Source of the DNA: Gammaproteobacteria bacterium
GTDB taxonomy: Bacteria; Pseudomonadota; Gammaproteobacteria; Burkholderiales; Gallionellaceae
DNA length: 60,680 nucleotides
Assembly (NCBI GenBank): GCA_018820925.1
Contig: JAHJNJ010000007.1
Location: forward strand, 1-60,680
Direction of reading: 5' to 3'
In this document: positions 43,435 to 53,003 of the stretch, piece by piece
Position numbering within the stretch: the first letter of the stretch is position 1
Layout of the letters: every line of letters starts with the position of its first letter
Position numbers and translations under genes: made by a program
The notes under the pieces: model-generated
Database searches by the model: none
Seen by the model: the letters and a program-made list of their open reading frames with translations, nothing else
Told to the model about the DNA's origin: nothing

Positions 43435-46188
43435 GTGGCTGAATTGTCTTTAACAGAGAAATACGGGAACAGGCTACAGGCGATCAAGCAGCTTGATATG
43501 GCCTATGGCCGCTTTCCGTCTGCGCTGAAATCCAGCTTGCTGGCGTCCGTGCTCGTTGTGGTCGCGCTATGGACGTTGGTGGCGCATGAAATCCTGTTGG
43601 CATGGTTTGGCTTGTTGTGTGTGGTCATGCTGGTGCGGAACTTGTTTGTGCGGCGGTATATGCGCATCGCCGACAAGAGCGCTATTTCCACCGGCAGGTG
43701 GCGGGCAGGGCTGGTGATTGGCGCGGCAATCGGCGGGCTTTGCTGGGGGGTCACAGGATATTTATTCTCGGCGACACTGTTCGACCTGCCGTTCATGATG
43801 GCAATCTTCGTTATCGCCGGCGTCTGCGCATTTGCCAGCGTGGAGCTGGCTCCCGTGCCGCAAGGCGCCGTCGCTTTCATCGTCGCTGCCACGTTGCCGG
43901 CCGTGCTCCAATTGATGCTGTCCGGAGAGCGCATGCATTTTTTTATGGGGACGATTGCGCTGGCTTTTGTGGGGTTTCTGCTGCTGCTTCTGCGCCAGAT
44001 GAATCGCATGATTTCCGTCTCGCTTTCCGCTTCCAGGCAAAACATGGAATTGTCTGCCACGGTGAAGGAAAGCGAACAGCGCATGTCCCGTTTCTTTGAA
44101 AGCGCACCGGGATTTTTTTACACCGCAACGCTGCATCCCGACGGCAGGACGTCCATGCCGTTCACCAGCATCGGCATCCGCGATTTGCTTGGAATAAGGG
44201 GTGAAGAGGTTGCCGACGATATCCGGCCGCTTATGGATATCGCGTATCCCGGGGAACTCGCGCGTTTTCTGGAGGCCCGGACTGAGTCGCTGCAGACGCT
44301 TTCCCCGTTCCGTCTTGAATTCCGCATCAACCACCCGCACAAAGGGGAGCGCTGGATCGAGTTGCGTTCCTTGCCGCAAAGCGGGCCGGATGGTTGCACG
44401 AGCTGGCATGGTTTCATGCACGACATCACCGAGCGCAAGCACATGGAAGAACAGCTTGTTGCACGGGAATATGAATCGCGCACCCTGATCGAAAATTCTC
44501 CCGACAATATAACGCGCTACGACCGCGACGTGCGGCGTGTCTTCGTCAATCCCGCATTCGGTACGATGGTCGAGGGCGGAATGAATGCACTGCTGGGCAA
44601 AAAACCCTCGGAGTTCCCCGGGGGGGCCAACTCCAAGGCCTACGAGGCGAAGATAAAAGAAGTATTTGCGACCGGCGAGAGTGCAGAGTACGAGCTGCGA
44701 TGGCCGGCCCGCGAGGGCAGCGAGGTTTGCAGTCATATCCGCCTCATCGCGGAACGCGACACCTTCGGCGCAGTGGCTACGGTGCTGGCGGTCGGTCGTG
44801 ATATTACCGACATCCACTCCTACCGCCAGAAAATCCACCAGATGGCTTTCTACGATGCGCTGACCGCATTGCCGAACCGGTCCTCGTTCAACGAGCGCCT
44901 GAAACGCATGCTGGCGGAAGCATCCTGGCATGGACAGCAGGCCGTCGTGATGCTGCTCGACCTGGATCGGTTCAAGACGATCAACGACACCATGGGCCAC
45001 CCGGCGGGCGACGATTTGCTGCGCGAGGCCGCAACCCGGCTGACAAGTTGCATCCGCGCCGATGACATGGTGGCCCGCCTGGGCGGTGACGAGTTCGCGA
45101 TCCTGTTGCCGGAGATGCCTTCCGGCACCGATCTGGGCAGGGTTGCCGTCAAGATTCTGGATGCATTCAGGAAGCCGTTCATGCTGGAAGGCAAGGAGGC
45201 GTTTGTTTCGGCCAGTATCGGCATCGCCGTCTATCCCGACGACAGCAGCGATGCCGACGACCTGATCAAGCACGCCGATTCGGCGATGTATCTCGCCAAA
45301 CGCTCCGGGCGCAATAATTTCCGTTTCTACTCGAAAGAACTGACCACGCTGGCCAGCGAGCGTTTTGCGCTGGAATCCGAATTGCGCAGGGCGGTCGAGC
45401 GCAAGGAACTGGAATTGTATTTCCAGCCCAAGGTATGGCTGGCGGACGGTGCGCTGATCGGCTCCGAGGCACTGTTGCGCTGGAACCATCCGCAGCGCGG
45501 CATGGTGCCGCCCGACCAGTTCATCGATATCGCCGAAGACAGCAGCCTGATCATTGATATCGGGGAATGGGTGTTGCGCGAAGCCTGCCAGATTGCCCGC
45601 GACTGGAATGCGCCATCCATGCCGCTGCACAAGGTCGCCATCAATTTATCGGCACGGCAGTTCCAGTCCGGCGATCTGGTGAAAACGGTGAACCGGGCTC
45701 TGGAGGAAACGAATTGCCTGCCGGAATGGATAGAGCTGGAAATTACCGAAAGCATGCTGCTGGACGAACATGGCGAAGTGCTGAGGATACTGAACCAGTT
45801 CCAGGAACTGGGGATCGCCGTCGCGATCGACGATTTCGGCACGGGCTATTCCGCGCTGAGTTACCTGGCGCGCTACCCGATCAATACGCTGAAAATCGAC
45901 CGGTTATTTGTGAGCAGCATTGCGGTGGATCCGCACCGTGCAGAACTGGTGAAAGCCATCATCTCCATCGCGCACAGCCTGGGGCAATTCGTGGTGGCGG
46001 AGGGAGTGGATACGCCGGAGCAGGCGGTGTACCTGCGCGAAGCCGGATGCCAGATTGCACAGGGCTATCTGTACAGCAAGCCAATGCCGCGCGCGCTCTT
46101 CCAGTCCCTGCTCTCGTCTTTCAGCCATGCGGAAGACCTGGAAAAGACGGGGAAATGGCGCAAACACCTCTCGCTCCTGCAGCCTTAG
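43435..46188 (+). CDS. Membrane PAS-GGDEF-EAL cyclic-di-GMP protein
   Basis: A 917-residue regulator. About six membrane helices (25-195) are followed by two PAS domains (about 215-335 and 345-460), a GGDEF domain (about 465-620, with the intact RLGGDEFAIL) and an EAL domain (about 640-895, with EALLRW, INLSARQF, EITESM, DDFGTGYSAL, KIDRLF and VAEGVDT). Both catalytic sets look complete, so it may both make and break c-di-GMP; PAS may sense redox or ligand. GTG start follows GGGAAATAAC. Its stop overlaps the end of the convergent NlpC gene. Confidence 0.93.
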   Translation: MAELSLTEKYGNRLQAIKQLDMAYGRFPSALKSSLLASVLVVVALWTLVAHEILLAWFGLLCVVMLVRNLFVRRYMRIADKSAISTGRWRAGLVIGAAIGGLCWGVTGYLFSATLFDLPFMMAIFVIAGVCAFASVELAPVPQGAVAFIVAATLPAVLQLMLSGERMHFFMGTIALAFVGFLLLLLRQMNRMISVSLSASRQNMELSATVKESEQRMSRFFESAPGFFYTATLHPDGRTSMPFTSIGIRDLLGIRGEEVADDIRPLMDIAYPGELARFLEARTESLQTLSPFRLEFRINHPHKGERWIELRSLPQSGPDGCTSWHGFMHDITERKHMEEQLVAREYESRTLIENSPDNITRYDRDVRRVFVNPAFGTMVEGGMNALLGKKPSEFPGGANSKAYEAKIKEVFATGESAEYELRWPAREGSEVCSHIRLIAERDTFGAVATVLAVGRDITDIHSYRQKIHQMAFYDALTALPNRSSFNERLKRMLAEASWHGQQAVVMLLDLDRFKTINDTMGHPAGDDLLREAATRLTSCIRADDMVARLGGDEFAILLPEMPSGTDLGRVAVKILDAFRKPFMLEGKEAFVSASIGIAVYPDDSSDADDLIKHADSAMYLAKRSGRNNFRFYSKELTTLASERFALESELRRAVERKELELYFQPKVWLADGALIGSEALLRWNHPQRGMVPPDQFIDIAEDSSLIIDIGEWVLREACQIARDWNAPSMPLHKVAINLSARQFQSGDLVKTVNRALEETNCLPEWIELEITESMLLDEHGEVLRILNQFQELGIAVAIDDFGTGYSALSYLARYPINTLKIDRLFVSSIAVDPHRAELVKAIISIAHSLGQFVVAEGVDTPEQAVYLREAGCQIAQGYLYSKPMPRALFQSLLSSFSHAEDLEKTGKWRKHLSLLQP

Positions 46189-46646
46189 CGCCGGATGCGC
46201 CGCGCGCCGTCATATCGCGCCTGCCAATAACGCATCTGCATTTGCTCCGTGCGCACGCTGCCGCCGCTTCTGGGGGAATGCACGAATTTCCCGTCACCGA
46301 CATAGATCCCGACATGCGAGAAGGAAGCGTGCTGCGTGTTGTAGAACACCAGATCGCCGGGGCTGAGTTCGTCCGCGTCGACCGGCTTGCCGACCCGGCT
46401 GATGGCGCGGGTGGTACGCGGCAGGGAGATGTTCAGCGCATGCCGATAGACGTGGTCGACGAAGCCGCTGCAATCGAAGCCGCTGCCGGCCGAGTTGCCG
46501 CCGTAGCGGTAGGGCGTGTCCGCCAGACTCACCGCATACATCACCAGTTCATTCATCTGATCGTCGGAAACGGCGTATTGCCTGGCGGGAGACGAACCGC
46601 AGGCAGCAATTATCAGTGCAACGGAGATGAACAAGAGTTTTCTCAT
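46185..46646 (-). CDS. NlpC/P60-family lipoprotein (peptidoglycan hydrolase)
   Basis: A 153-residue lipoprotein with lipobox-like IIAAC (Cys at 16). The papain-like NlpC/P60 domain has catalytic Cys in GSGFDCSGFVDHVYR, His in ASFSHVGIYVGDG and a third His in KFVHSPRSGG. It cleaves peptide stems in peptidoglycan and acts at the outer membrane. No strong SD precedes the ATG at 46646. It converges on the GGDEF-EAL gene; the stops TAA and TAG overlap within TTAG at 46185-46188. Confidence 0.9.
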   Translation of the reverse strand: MRKLLFISVALIIAACGSSPARQYAVSDDQMNELVMYAVSLADTPYRYGGNSAGSGFDCSGFVDHVYRHALNISLPRTTRAISRVGKPVDADELSPGDLVFYNTQHASFSHVGIYVGDGKFVHSPRSGGSVRTEQMQMRYWQARYDGARRIRR

Positions 46647-46823
46647 GGGGACAATGTAAGGCAGTAAGGTAGGGCTGTAAAGCGCCCGGGAAAGACTTCC
46701 ACCTGCACCATACATCGGGGCATAGGGTGGGCGTTGGCCCATAGACCGCACCCCAAGTTGGGCCTTTGGCGGGGTACTCTGGTATAGAATCGCGGTTTTC
46801 AATAATCGGCAGGAGCATACACC

Positions 46824-47915
46824 ATGAGTTTTACCGAAACCGACGTGCAGAACGCGTTGAAGGGGCTGATCGACCCCAACACCAAAAAAGACTTTGTCAG
46901 CGGCAAATCCATCAAAAACATCAAGATCAGCGGTACCGACGTGGCGCTGGACGTTCTGCTCGGTTATCCCGCCAAGAGCGTATGGGATGAAATCCGCACG
47001 ATGGTTGAAACGCATCTCAAGACAACGTTGTCCGGCGTCGGCAAAGTCAGCGCCAGCGTGACGAGCAAGGTCGTGCCGCACGCGGTGCAGCGCGGCGTGA
47101 ATCTGGTGGACGGCGTGAAGAACATCATCGCCGTGGCCAGCGGCAAGGGCGGCGTGGGCAAGAGTACGACTGCGGCTAATCTGGCGCTGGCACTGGCTGC
47201 CGAAGGCGCGCGCGTCGGCATGCTGGACGCCGACATCTATGGCCCGTCGCAGCCCACCATGCTGGGCATCAGCGGCCAGCCGGAATCAACCGACGGCAAG
47301 ACCATGAGCCCGATGCTGGGCCACGGCCTGCAGACCATGTCCATCGGCTTCCTCATCGATGCCGATACGCCGATGATCTGGCGCGGCCCGATGGTGACGC
47401 AGGCACTGGACCAACTGTTGCACCAGACCAAGTGGGACAACCTCGACTACCTGGTGCTGGACCTGCCGCCCGGCACCGGCGACATCCAGCTCACGCTGGC
47501 GCAGAAAGTGCCCGTGACCGGCGCCGTGATCGTGACCACGCCGCAGGACATCGCGCTGCTGGATGCGCGCAAGGGCCTCAAGATGTTCGAGAAGACCGGC
47601 ATCAAGATCATCGGCATCGTGGAAAACATGAGTACGCACATCTGCTCCAAGTGCGGACACGAAGAGCATATCTTCGGTGCGGGCGGCGGCGAAAAAATGT
47701 GCGCCGACTACAACACGGAATTCCTCGGCGGCCTGCCGCTGGACATCCAGATCCGCGAACAGACCGATTCCGGCAAACCGACCGTGGTGGCCGACCCCGA
47801 CGGCAAAGTTGCCAAGGTGTACAAGCAGATTGCCCGGCGTGTTGCGGTCAAGGTTGCCGAGATGGCGCAGGACCACAGCGCGGCGTTCCCCAAGATCGTC
47901 GTGCAAAACACCTGA
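46824..47915 (+). CDS. apbC: Iron-sulfur cluster carrier ApbC/Mrp (P-loop ATPase)
   Basis: A 363-residue protein with an N-terminal MIP18/DUF59-like domain (1-80) and a Mrp/NBP35 ATPase. The deviant Walker A ASGKGGVGKST is at about 106-114. CSKCGH provides the CxxC that binds the bridging 4Fe-4S cluster between monomers. It carries and delivers Fe-S clusters in the cytoplasm, useful in a cell rich in Fe-S and radical-SAM enzymes such as MoaA downstream. It is followed closely by tatA. Confidence 0.95.
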   Translation: MSFTETDVQNALKGLIDPNTKKDFVSGKSIKNIKISGTDVALDVLLGYPAKSVWDEIRTMVETHLKTTLSGVGKVSASVTSKVVPHAVQRGVNLVDGVKNIIAVASGKGGVGKSTTAANLALALAAEGARVGMLDADIYGPSQPTMLGISGQPESTDGKTMSPMLGHGLQTMSIGFLIDADTPMIWRGPMVTQALDQLLHQTKWDNLDYLVLDLPPGTGDIQLTLAQKVPVTGAVIVTTPQDIALLDARKGLKMFEKTGIKIIGIVENMSTHICSKCGHEEHIFGAGGGEKMCADYNTEFLGGLPLDIQIREQTDSGKPTVVADPDGKVAKVYKQIARRVAVKVAEMAQDHSAAFPKIVVQNT

Positions 47916-47930
47916 TAGCGGGAGAGGAAA

Positions 47931-48146
47931 ATGGGCTCATTCAGTATTTGGCATTGGTTGATCGTATTGCTGGTCGTGGTGCTGGTGTTCGGTACCAAGA
48001 AGCTGCGCAACATCGGCAGCGACCTGGGCGGTGCGGTCAAGGGGTTCAGGGACGGGATGAAGGAAGATGCATCCCCCGTGCAATTGCGCAACGGCGAACA
48101 AGTGATCGACGGCGGAGTCAAAAACACGACACACAGCAACGCCTGA
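47931..48146 (+). CDS. tatA: Sec-independent protein translocase subunit TatA
   Basis: A 71-residue pore-forming subunit. One N-terminal helix ([15 protein letters not shown]) is followed by the [10 protein letters not shown] hinge and an amphipathic helix ([15 protein letters not shown]). GGAGAGG precedes the ATG. It moves folded proteins, for example molybdoenzymes, across the inner membrane. It is 15 bases after apbC. Confidence 0.95.
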   Translation: MGSFSIWHWLIVLLVVVLVFGTKKLRNIGSDLGGAVKGFRDGMKEDASPVQLRNGEQVIDGGVKNTTHSNA

Positions 48147-48189
48147 TCGCTGTGCTACGTTACAGCAACTGGCGAACAGGAGAGATTTG

Positions 48190-48537
48190 ATGTTCGGCAT
48201 CGATTTTTCGGAAATTGTGGTCATCATGGTTGTGGCGCTCGTGGTTGTCGGTCCCGAGCGCCTGCCCAAGGTGGCGCGCACCATGGGGGAATGGTGGGGG
48301 CGCCTGCAGCGCTACATCAACCGCATCAAAATGGACGTCTCCACCAGCATGGAACTGGATGAACTGCGCGAACTGGAGCGCAAGATCAAAGCCGAGAAGG
48401 AGGCCCTGGAAAGCTCGGTGCATCAGACAGAGAGCGATCTGAACAATGGTGTGCGCCAGTTCGAGAAAGAGATCGACCAGACAATGCAGGATCCGGTTAA
48501 AACCTCGCCGCCTCCAGAGCCGCCGCCGCTCAAGTGA
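48190..48537 (+). CDS. tatB: Sec-independent protein translocase subunit TatB
   Basis: A 115-residue partner of TatA and TatC. The helix (residues 4-21, VVIMVVALVVVGPERLP) has Glu in the FSEIVV position and a Pro-Glu-Arg-Leu hinge, which distinguish TatB from TatA. A charged coiled coil (KIKAEKEALE) and a Pro-rich end follow. GGAGAG precedes the ATG. No tatC follows; the next 170 bases are intergenic and then a tetraheme cytochrome gene begins. Confidence 0.93.
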   Translation: MFGIDFSEIVVIMVVALVVVGPERLPKVARTMGEWWGRLQRYINRIKMDVSTSMELDELRELERKIKAEKEALESSVHQTESDLNNGVRQFEKEIDQTMQDPVKTSPPPEPPPLK

Positions 48538-48707
48538 CCATGGGCAAGCGGCAGGCAGTCGAGAGGCAAAGTGAGGAATTGCCGCATCGGCGGATAGGGC
48601 GGAAATCACAGTGCACCGCTGGTCAAAGAGCATTCCTTCCGCCACATCGGTATTGCAGCCGTCAAGCAGGCATACAGGCCATTCGTTATTTTTCGGCGTA
48701 GAGATAT

Positions 48708-49307
48708 ATGAAGAACAAACCAAACATCCTGGATCAAACCTGGATATTTCTGAGGAAGCCCAGTTCGAAGTATTCTGTTCTGACGATTGGTCTTATCTGT
48801 TTTTACCTGGGCATTCTCTTCTGGGGCGGTTTCAACACCGGCATGGAAGCGACAAACAAACTGGAATTCTGTATTGGCTGCCACGAAATGAATGACAACG
48901 TGTATCAGGAATACAAAAAGACCATCCACTACTCGAACCCGAGCGGTGTACGTGCGACCTGCTCCGATTGCCATGTGCCCAAAGACTGGTCGCACAAACT
49001 GTTGCGCAAGATCCAGGCAAGCCAGGAGCTGTGGGGGAAGATCACCGGCAAGATCGATACGCGGGAAAAATTCGAAGCGCGCCGGATGGCGCTCGCGACC
49101 AGCGAATGGGAGCGCATGAAAGCCACGGATTCGCGCGAATGCCGGAACTGCCACAGTTTTGAAGCGATGCGCAAACCCCTGGATGGGACGCTGGGATTCG
49201 AAATTCACATGAAGGGAAAAGCCAGGGGCAAGACTTGCATCGACTGCCATAAAGGCATTGCCCACTTGTTGCCGCGAGAGTACGAAGATCCGGTTGAGGA
49301 AGAATGA
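48708..49307 (+). CDS. NapC/NirT-type tetraheme cytochrome (second paralogue)
   Basis: A 199-residue inner-membrane protein with one N-terminal helix (about 22-41) and four haem sites CIGCH (55-59), CSDCH, CRNCH and CIDCH. It is clearly a paralogue of the product at 23782-24360 and shares [11 protein letters not shown] and HVPKDW. It should carry electrons from quinol to periplasmic partners, but no terminal oxidoreductase is next to it. It lies between tatAB and the molybdenum-cofactor operon, so it might serve a Tat-exported molybdoenzyme elsewhere. Confidence 0.93.
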   Translation: MKNKPNILDQTWIFLRKPSSKYSVLTIGLICFYLGILFWGGFNTGMEATNKLEFCIGCHEMNDNVYQEYKKTIHYSNPSGVRATCSDCHVPKDWSHKLLRKIQASQELWGKITGKIDTREKFEARRMALATSEWERMKATDSRECRNCHSFEAMRKPLDGTLGFEIHMKGKARGKTCIDCHKGIAHLLPREYEDPVEEE

Positions 49308-49314
49308 GGTTATC

Positions 49315-50424
49315 TTGACGCGCCAGATCATCCCGGTCACACCTGCCGCACAGCAAACAGCAATCGATTATCGTGCGCTGGATGTGGAGCGCGATCATTC
49401 GGGCACGCTGCTGGATGGTTTGCAGCGTCCCTTGCGCGACCTGCGCATTTCGGTGACGGATCGCTGCAACCTGCGCTGTACTTATTGCATGCCGCGCGAG
49501 ATATTCGACGAGAACCACACTTTCCTGCCGCGCTCTGAATTGTTGAGCTTCGAGGAAATCGAGCGTCTCGTGCGCCAGTTCATTCACCTGGGTGTCATGA
49601 AAATCCGCCTGACCGGCGGCGAGCCGCTGCTGCGGCGCGGCATTGAACAGCTCGTCGAAAAACTTGCCCGCCTGCAAACCGCAACGGGTGCGCCGCTGGA
49701 AATCGCGCTGACCACCAACGCCGTGTTGCTGGCGCGCAAGGCGCAGGCACTGAAAGAGGCCGGCCTGAAACGCGTGACCGTGAGTCTGGACGGCCTGAGC
49801 GATGTCACCTTCCGCCGCATGAACGATTCGGGAATTGACGTGGCGACCGTGCTGGATGGAATCGCGGCAGCGCAGGCGGCAGGGCTGGGGCCGCTCAAAA
49901 TCAATATGGTGGTCAAGCGTGGCGTGAACGAACACGAGATCGTGCCCATGGCCGAACACTTCCGCCATACCGGCATCGTGTTGCGCTTCATCGAATTCAT
50001 GGACGTCGGCAGCAGCAACGGCTGGTGCATGGACGATGTCGTACCGGCAAGCGAAATACTCGGGCGCATCGCCGGGCGCTTTGCGCTGGAGCAGGTCGAA
50101 CCCGACTACGGAGGAGAGGTGGCGGGGCGCTGGCGCTATGCCGATGGTGGCGGCGAAATCGGTGTGGTCGCTTCGGTCACGCAGGCGTTCTGCCACGAAT
50201 GCACCCGCGCCCGGCTTTCCACCGACGGCAAACTCTACACCTGCCTGTTTGCACACAATGGGCTGGACTTGCGTGATCCGCTGCGTCGGGGGGAGAACGA
50301 GCGCGTGCTGACCAACCTGATCGCCGGGCAATGGGGACAACGCGGAGACCGCTATTCGCAATTGCGCCAAGAGGCAAGCGCGCAGCCGGCCAGGAAAATC
50401 GAAATGTCCTACATCGGCGGGTGA
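49315..50424 (+). CDS. moaA: GTP 3',8-cyclase MoaA
   Basis: A 369-residue radical-SAM enzyme that starts molybdopterin synthesis from GTP. The N-terminal cluster uses Cys51, Cys55 and Cys58 in CNLRCTYCM; the C-terminal cluster is in [11 protein letters not shown] with a later Cys; the C-terminal Gly-Gly is present. TTG at 49315 is chosen: GAGGT lies just upstream and the start falls 8 bases after the tetraheme stop. It carries a 40-residue N-terminal extension beyond the usual start of the family. Confidence 0.95.
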   Translation: MTRQIIPVTPAAQQTAIDYRALDVERDHSGTLLDGLQRPLRDLRISVTDRCNLRCTYCMPREIFDENHTFLPRSELLSFEEIERLVRQFIHLGVMKIRLTGGEPLLRRGIEQLVEKLARLQTATGAPLEIALTTNAVLLARKAQALKEAGLKRVTVSLDGLSDVTFRRMNDSGIDVATVLDGIAAAQAAGLGPLKINMVVKRGVNEHEIVPMAEHFRHTGIVLRFIEFMDVGSSNGWCMDDVVPASEILGRIAGRFALEQVEPDYGGEVAGRWRYADGGGEIGVVASVTQAFCHECTRARLSTDGKLYTCLFAHNGLDLRDPLRRGENERVLTNLIAGQWGQRGDRYSQLRQEASAQPARKIEMSYIGG

Positions 50425-50431
50425 CCGCACA

Positions 50432-51196
50432 ATGGACGATCAGCAACTACTTCGCTATAGCCGCCACATCCTGTTGCAGGAGATTGGCATCGAAGGACAG
50501 CAGCGCCTGTTGGACAGCCACGTTCTGATCATCGGAGTCGGTGGGCTGGGATCGCCCGCTGCGCTATATCTGGCGGCAAGCGGTGTCGGCAAACTGACCC
50601 TGTGCGATCACGACACGGTGGACTTCAGCAATCTGCAACGCCAGATCATTCATCGCACCGCAATGGTCGGTCAGCCCAAGGTCGTTTCGGCGCAAACCGC
50701 ATTGCGCGAGATCAATCCGGATGTCGAGTGCATTGCGCTGCCAATCCGCGCCGACGAGGCGCAACTGATCGCGCTGGTCGCGCAAGCCGATGTCGTGCTG
50801 GATTGCAGCGACAACTTCGCTACGCGCTACGCAGTCAATCGCGCCTGTCTGGCGCAACGCAAACCGCTGGTGTCGGGTGCGGCTATCCAGTTTCACGGGC
50901 AGGTCGCCGTATTCGATCATCGCCGTGACGATGCACCCTGCTACAACTGCTTGTTTCCGGAAGACAGCGAAGCGGAAGAAATGCGTTGTGCGACCACTGG
51001 TGTGTTTGCGCCGCTGGTTGGTATCATCGGCACGTTGCAGGCGGCGGAGGCACTCAAGTTATTGATCGGGATCGACGGCGGTCTGAGCGGTAAATTGCTA
51101 TCCATCAATGCACTGGACATGAATGTCCAGCGCAGCAACCTGAGCAAAGACCCGGCATGTCGCGCCTGCGGAGAGAAAACGGCGGAAAGCGAGTAA
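50432..51196 (+). CDS. moeB: Molybdopterin-synthase adenylyltransferase MoeB (ThiF family)
   Basis: A 254-residue E1-like enzyme that adenylates the C-terminal Gly of MoaD. ATP motif VGGLGSPAALYLA, RQIIHR and the zinc-binding pairs CYNC and CRAC are intact. It starts 7 bases after moaA. Because it sits inside a mo operon with moaD, MoeB is a better name than ThiF. Confidence 0.93.
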   Translation: MDDQQLLRYSRHILLQEIGIEGQQRLLDSHVLIIGVGGLGSPAALYLAASGVGKLTLCDHDTVDFSNLQRQIIHRTAMVGQPKVVSAQTALREINPDVECIALPIRADEAQLIALVAQADVVLDCSDNFATRYAVNRACLAQRKPLVSGAAIQFHGQVAVFDHRRDDAPCYNCLFPEDSEAEEMRCATTGVFAPLVGIIGTLQAAEALKLLIGIDGGLSGKLLSINALDMNVQRSNLSKDPACRACGEKTAESE

Positions 51197-51200
51197 AACA

Positions 51201-51704
51201 ATGACAGGCAAATTAACCCATTTCTCCGACTCCGGCCGCGCCCGCATGGTGGACGTTTCGGAAAAAACCAGCACCCAGCGCGTCGCCATCGCCAGCGGTG
51301 TGCTGCGCATGCAGATATCCACGCTGGAACGTATCCGCACCCACCAGGTCGCCAAGGGCGATGTGCTGGCCGTGGCCGATGTCGGCGCGGTGATGGCGGC
51401 CAAGCACACGCCGGACATCATCCCCATGTGTCATTCCATTGCCCTGTCCGGCGTGGAAGTCGAATTCAGCGAAATCCTGGAGCCTGACGATCAGGGCTGC
51501 GTGGGCATCAAGGTCGTCACCACCGCCACCTGCGTCGGCCAGACCGGCGTCGAGATGGAAGCGCTGACCGCCGCCAACGTGGCGCTGCTCACCATCTACG
51601 ACATGTGCAAGGCCATCGACCGCGGCATGCGCATCGAAAACGTGCAACTGGAAGAAAAGCGCGGCGGGAAAAGTGGCGTGTGGAAGCGCGAGGCGGCCAA
51701 ATGA
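51201..51704 (+). CDS. moaC: Cyclic pyranopterin monophosphate synthase MoaC
   Basis: A 167-residue enzyme that completes cPMP synthesis with MoaA. It has MVDVSEKTSTQRVA and the signature HTPDIIPMCHSIALSGVEVEF, with MEALTAANVALLTIYDMCKA near the end. It starts 4 bases after moeB and its stop overlaps moaD by ATGA. Confidence 0.97.
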   Translation: MTGKLTHFSDSGRARMVDVSEKTSTQRVAIASGVLRMQISTLERIRTHQVAKGDVLAVADVGAVMAAKHTPDIIPMCHSIALSGVEVEFSEILEPDDQGCVGIKVVTTATCVGQTGVEMEALTAANVALLTIYDMCKAIDRGMRIENVQLEEKRGGKSGVWKREAAK

Positions 51705-51940
51705 TCAAGGTGTTGTTCTTCGGTCCCGTCGCCGACCGCGTAGAGACGCGCGAGATGCAAGTTGCATTTACTCCCGGCATGACCCTGCACGACGTCATCG
51801 CCCATATCGGCATGCAATATCCGGGTGCCTTCAGCATCGTCAGCTTCATCGCCGTGAACCAGAATCAGGTGCATGACAAGCAGACGGTCTTGCACGACAA
51901 CGACGAGATCGCTTTTATGGCGAAATTTTCCGGCGGATAA
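51701..51940 (+). CDS. moaD: Molybdopterin synthase small subunit MoaD
   Basis: A 79-residue ubiquitin-like sulphur carrier. It ends Phe-Ser-Gly-Gly, the C-terminus that becomes thiocarboxylated. MIKVLFFGPVADR opens a beta-grasp fold. The start overlaps moaC, and moaE follows 4 bases later. Confidence 0.96.
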   Translation: MIKVLFFGPVADRVETREMQVAFTPGMTLHDVIAHIGMQYPGAFSIVSFIAVNQNQVHDKQTVLHDNDEIAFMAKFSGG

Positions 51941-51944
51941 CTCA

Positions 51945-52370
51945 ATGAACGAGCCAGTCCGCATCCAGGAAGAAGATTTTTCGCAAGACGCAGAAATCAA
52001 TGCGCTCAAGGCCAACTCGCAACGCATCGGCGGCATCGCCACCTTTGTTGGCTGTGCGCGCGACTTTTCCGAAGGCCGCAAAGTCTCCGAAATCAGCTTC
52101 GACGCCTACGGCCCCATGGCGCTGGCCGAGATGAACAAGCTGCGCAGCGAAGCCATCGCCAAATTCGGCCTGCTCGATGCGCGCATCGTGCATCGCGTCA
52201 CCACGGTTCGTGCCGGTGACAACATCGTATTCATCGCCGCCGCCGCCGAGCACCGCGCCGCCGCGTTCGACGGTTGCCGCTGGATGATCGACGAGCTGAA
52301 ACAGCGCGTGCCGATCTGGAAAAAAGAGGTCACCCCGCAGGGCGAATCATGGGTGACGCCGCATCCATGA
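51945..52370 (+). CDS. moaE: Molybdopterin synthase large subunit MoaE
   Basis: A 141-residue catalytic subunit that inserts sulphur from MoaD into cPMP. GIATFVGCARDFSEG, AEHRAAAFDGCRWMIDELK and the active-site Lys in IWKKE are conserved. The stop is overlapped by the mobB start (ATGA). Confidence 0.96.
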   Translation: MNEPVRIQEEDFSQDAEINALKANSQRIGGIATFVGCARDFSEGRKVSEISFDAYGPMALAEMNKLRSEAIAKFGLLDARIVHRVTTVRAGDNIVFIAAAAEHRAAAFDGCRWMIDELKQRVPIWKKEVTPQGESWVTPHP

Positions 52371-52867
52371 ACGCTGCACCGAAAGTAGTCAGCATCGTCG
52401 GCCACTCCGGCTCCGGCAAAACCACCCTGGTGGAAAAACTCATCCACGAACTGTGCGCGCGCGGCGTCAAGGTTGCCACCATCAAGCACGCCCACCACAA
52501 GGTGGAGCTGGATACGCCGGGCAAGGACAGTTACCGCTACAAGGATGCCGGGGCGGTGATGAGCATGTTGCTTACGCGCGATGCACTGCAACTGGTGGCG
52601 GATGCAAAAGATGAGCGTGAGCCGGAGCAATTGGCGCAGCGCTTTCTGGGTGAGGTGGATCTGGTGCTGGCGGAAGGTTTTTCGCACGCGCCGGGCGCGA
52701 AGATCGAAGTACTGCGCCGTGCCTGTGACAAGCCGCCACGCTGCGCCGTCGAAGACGGGTTGATCGCCATCGTTACCGATATGGACGAGGTATATCCGCA
52801 ACTGCCGCACTTCGGGCTGGAGGAGGTAAGCGCCATCGTCGATTTCATTCTGCAACGGGTTGCGTGA
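52367..52867 (+). CDS. mobB: Molybdopterin-guanine dinucleotide biosynthesis protein MobB
   Basis: A 166-residue GTP-binding protein with P-loop VGHSGSGKTTLVEKL and a Lys-His-Ala-His-His element. It assists MobA in forming the guanine dinucleotide form of the cofactor. The ATG at 52367 overlaps the moaE stop; an alternative ATG at 52349 with AGGGCG upstream is equally possible. It is followed by a palindromic repeat before mobA. Confidence 0.9.
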   Translation: MNAAPKVVSIVGHSGSGKTTLVEKLIHELCARGVKVATIKHAHHKVELDTPGKDSYRYKDAGAVMSMLLTRDALQLVADAKDEREPEQLAQRFLGEVDLVLAEGFSHAPGAKIEVLRRACDKPPRCAVEDGLIAIVTDMDEVYPQLPHFGLEEVSAIVDFILQRVA

Positions 52868-52919
52868 TGCGCTTGGTGAAACCTGTATTTGGTGATTGCC
52901 TTGCCTGTTCATGGCTTGG

Positions 52920-52979
52920 TGTAGGTGCGAATTCATTCGCACAAGCTACTTCGCCCGTGCGAATGAATTCGCACCTACA
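52920..52979 (+). repeat. Inverted repeat (type 2) between mobB and mobA
   Basis: Two perfect 23-base arms at 52920-52942 and 52957-52979 with a 14-base loop; the arm contains GTGCGAATTCATTCGCAC. Two EcoRI-like GAATTC sites are therefore present. It belongs to a different family from the type 1 repeats at 28726 and 53587. Confidence 0.9.
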
Positions 52980-53003
52980 GGCGGCACAACCGGGATTGTC
53001 TGT

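Noticed and set aside
43762-45630. A 622-codon open frame antisense to the GGDEF-EAL gene
   Set aside because: Long antisense frames arise from the high GC and codon use; the plus strand encodes clear conserved domains over the whole length.
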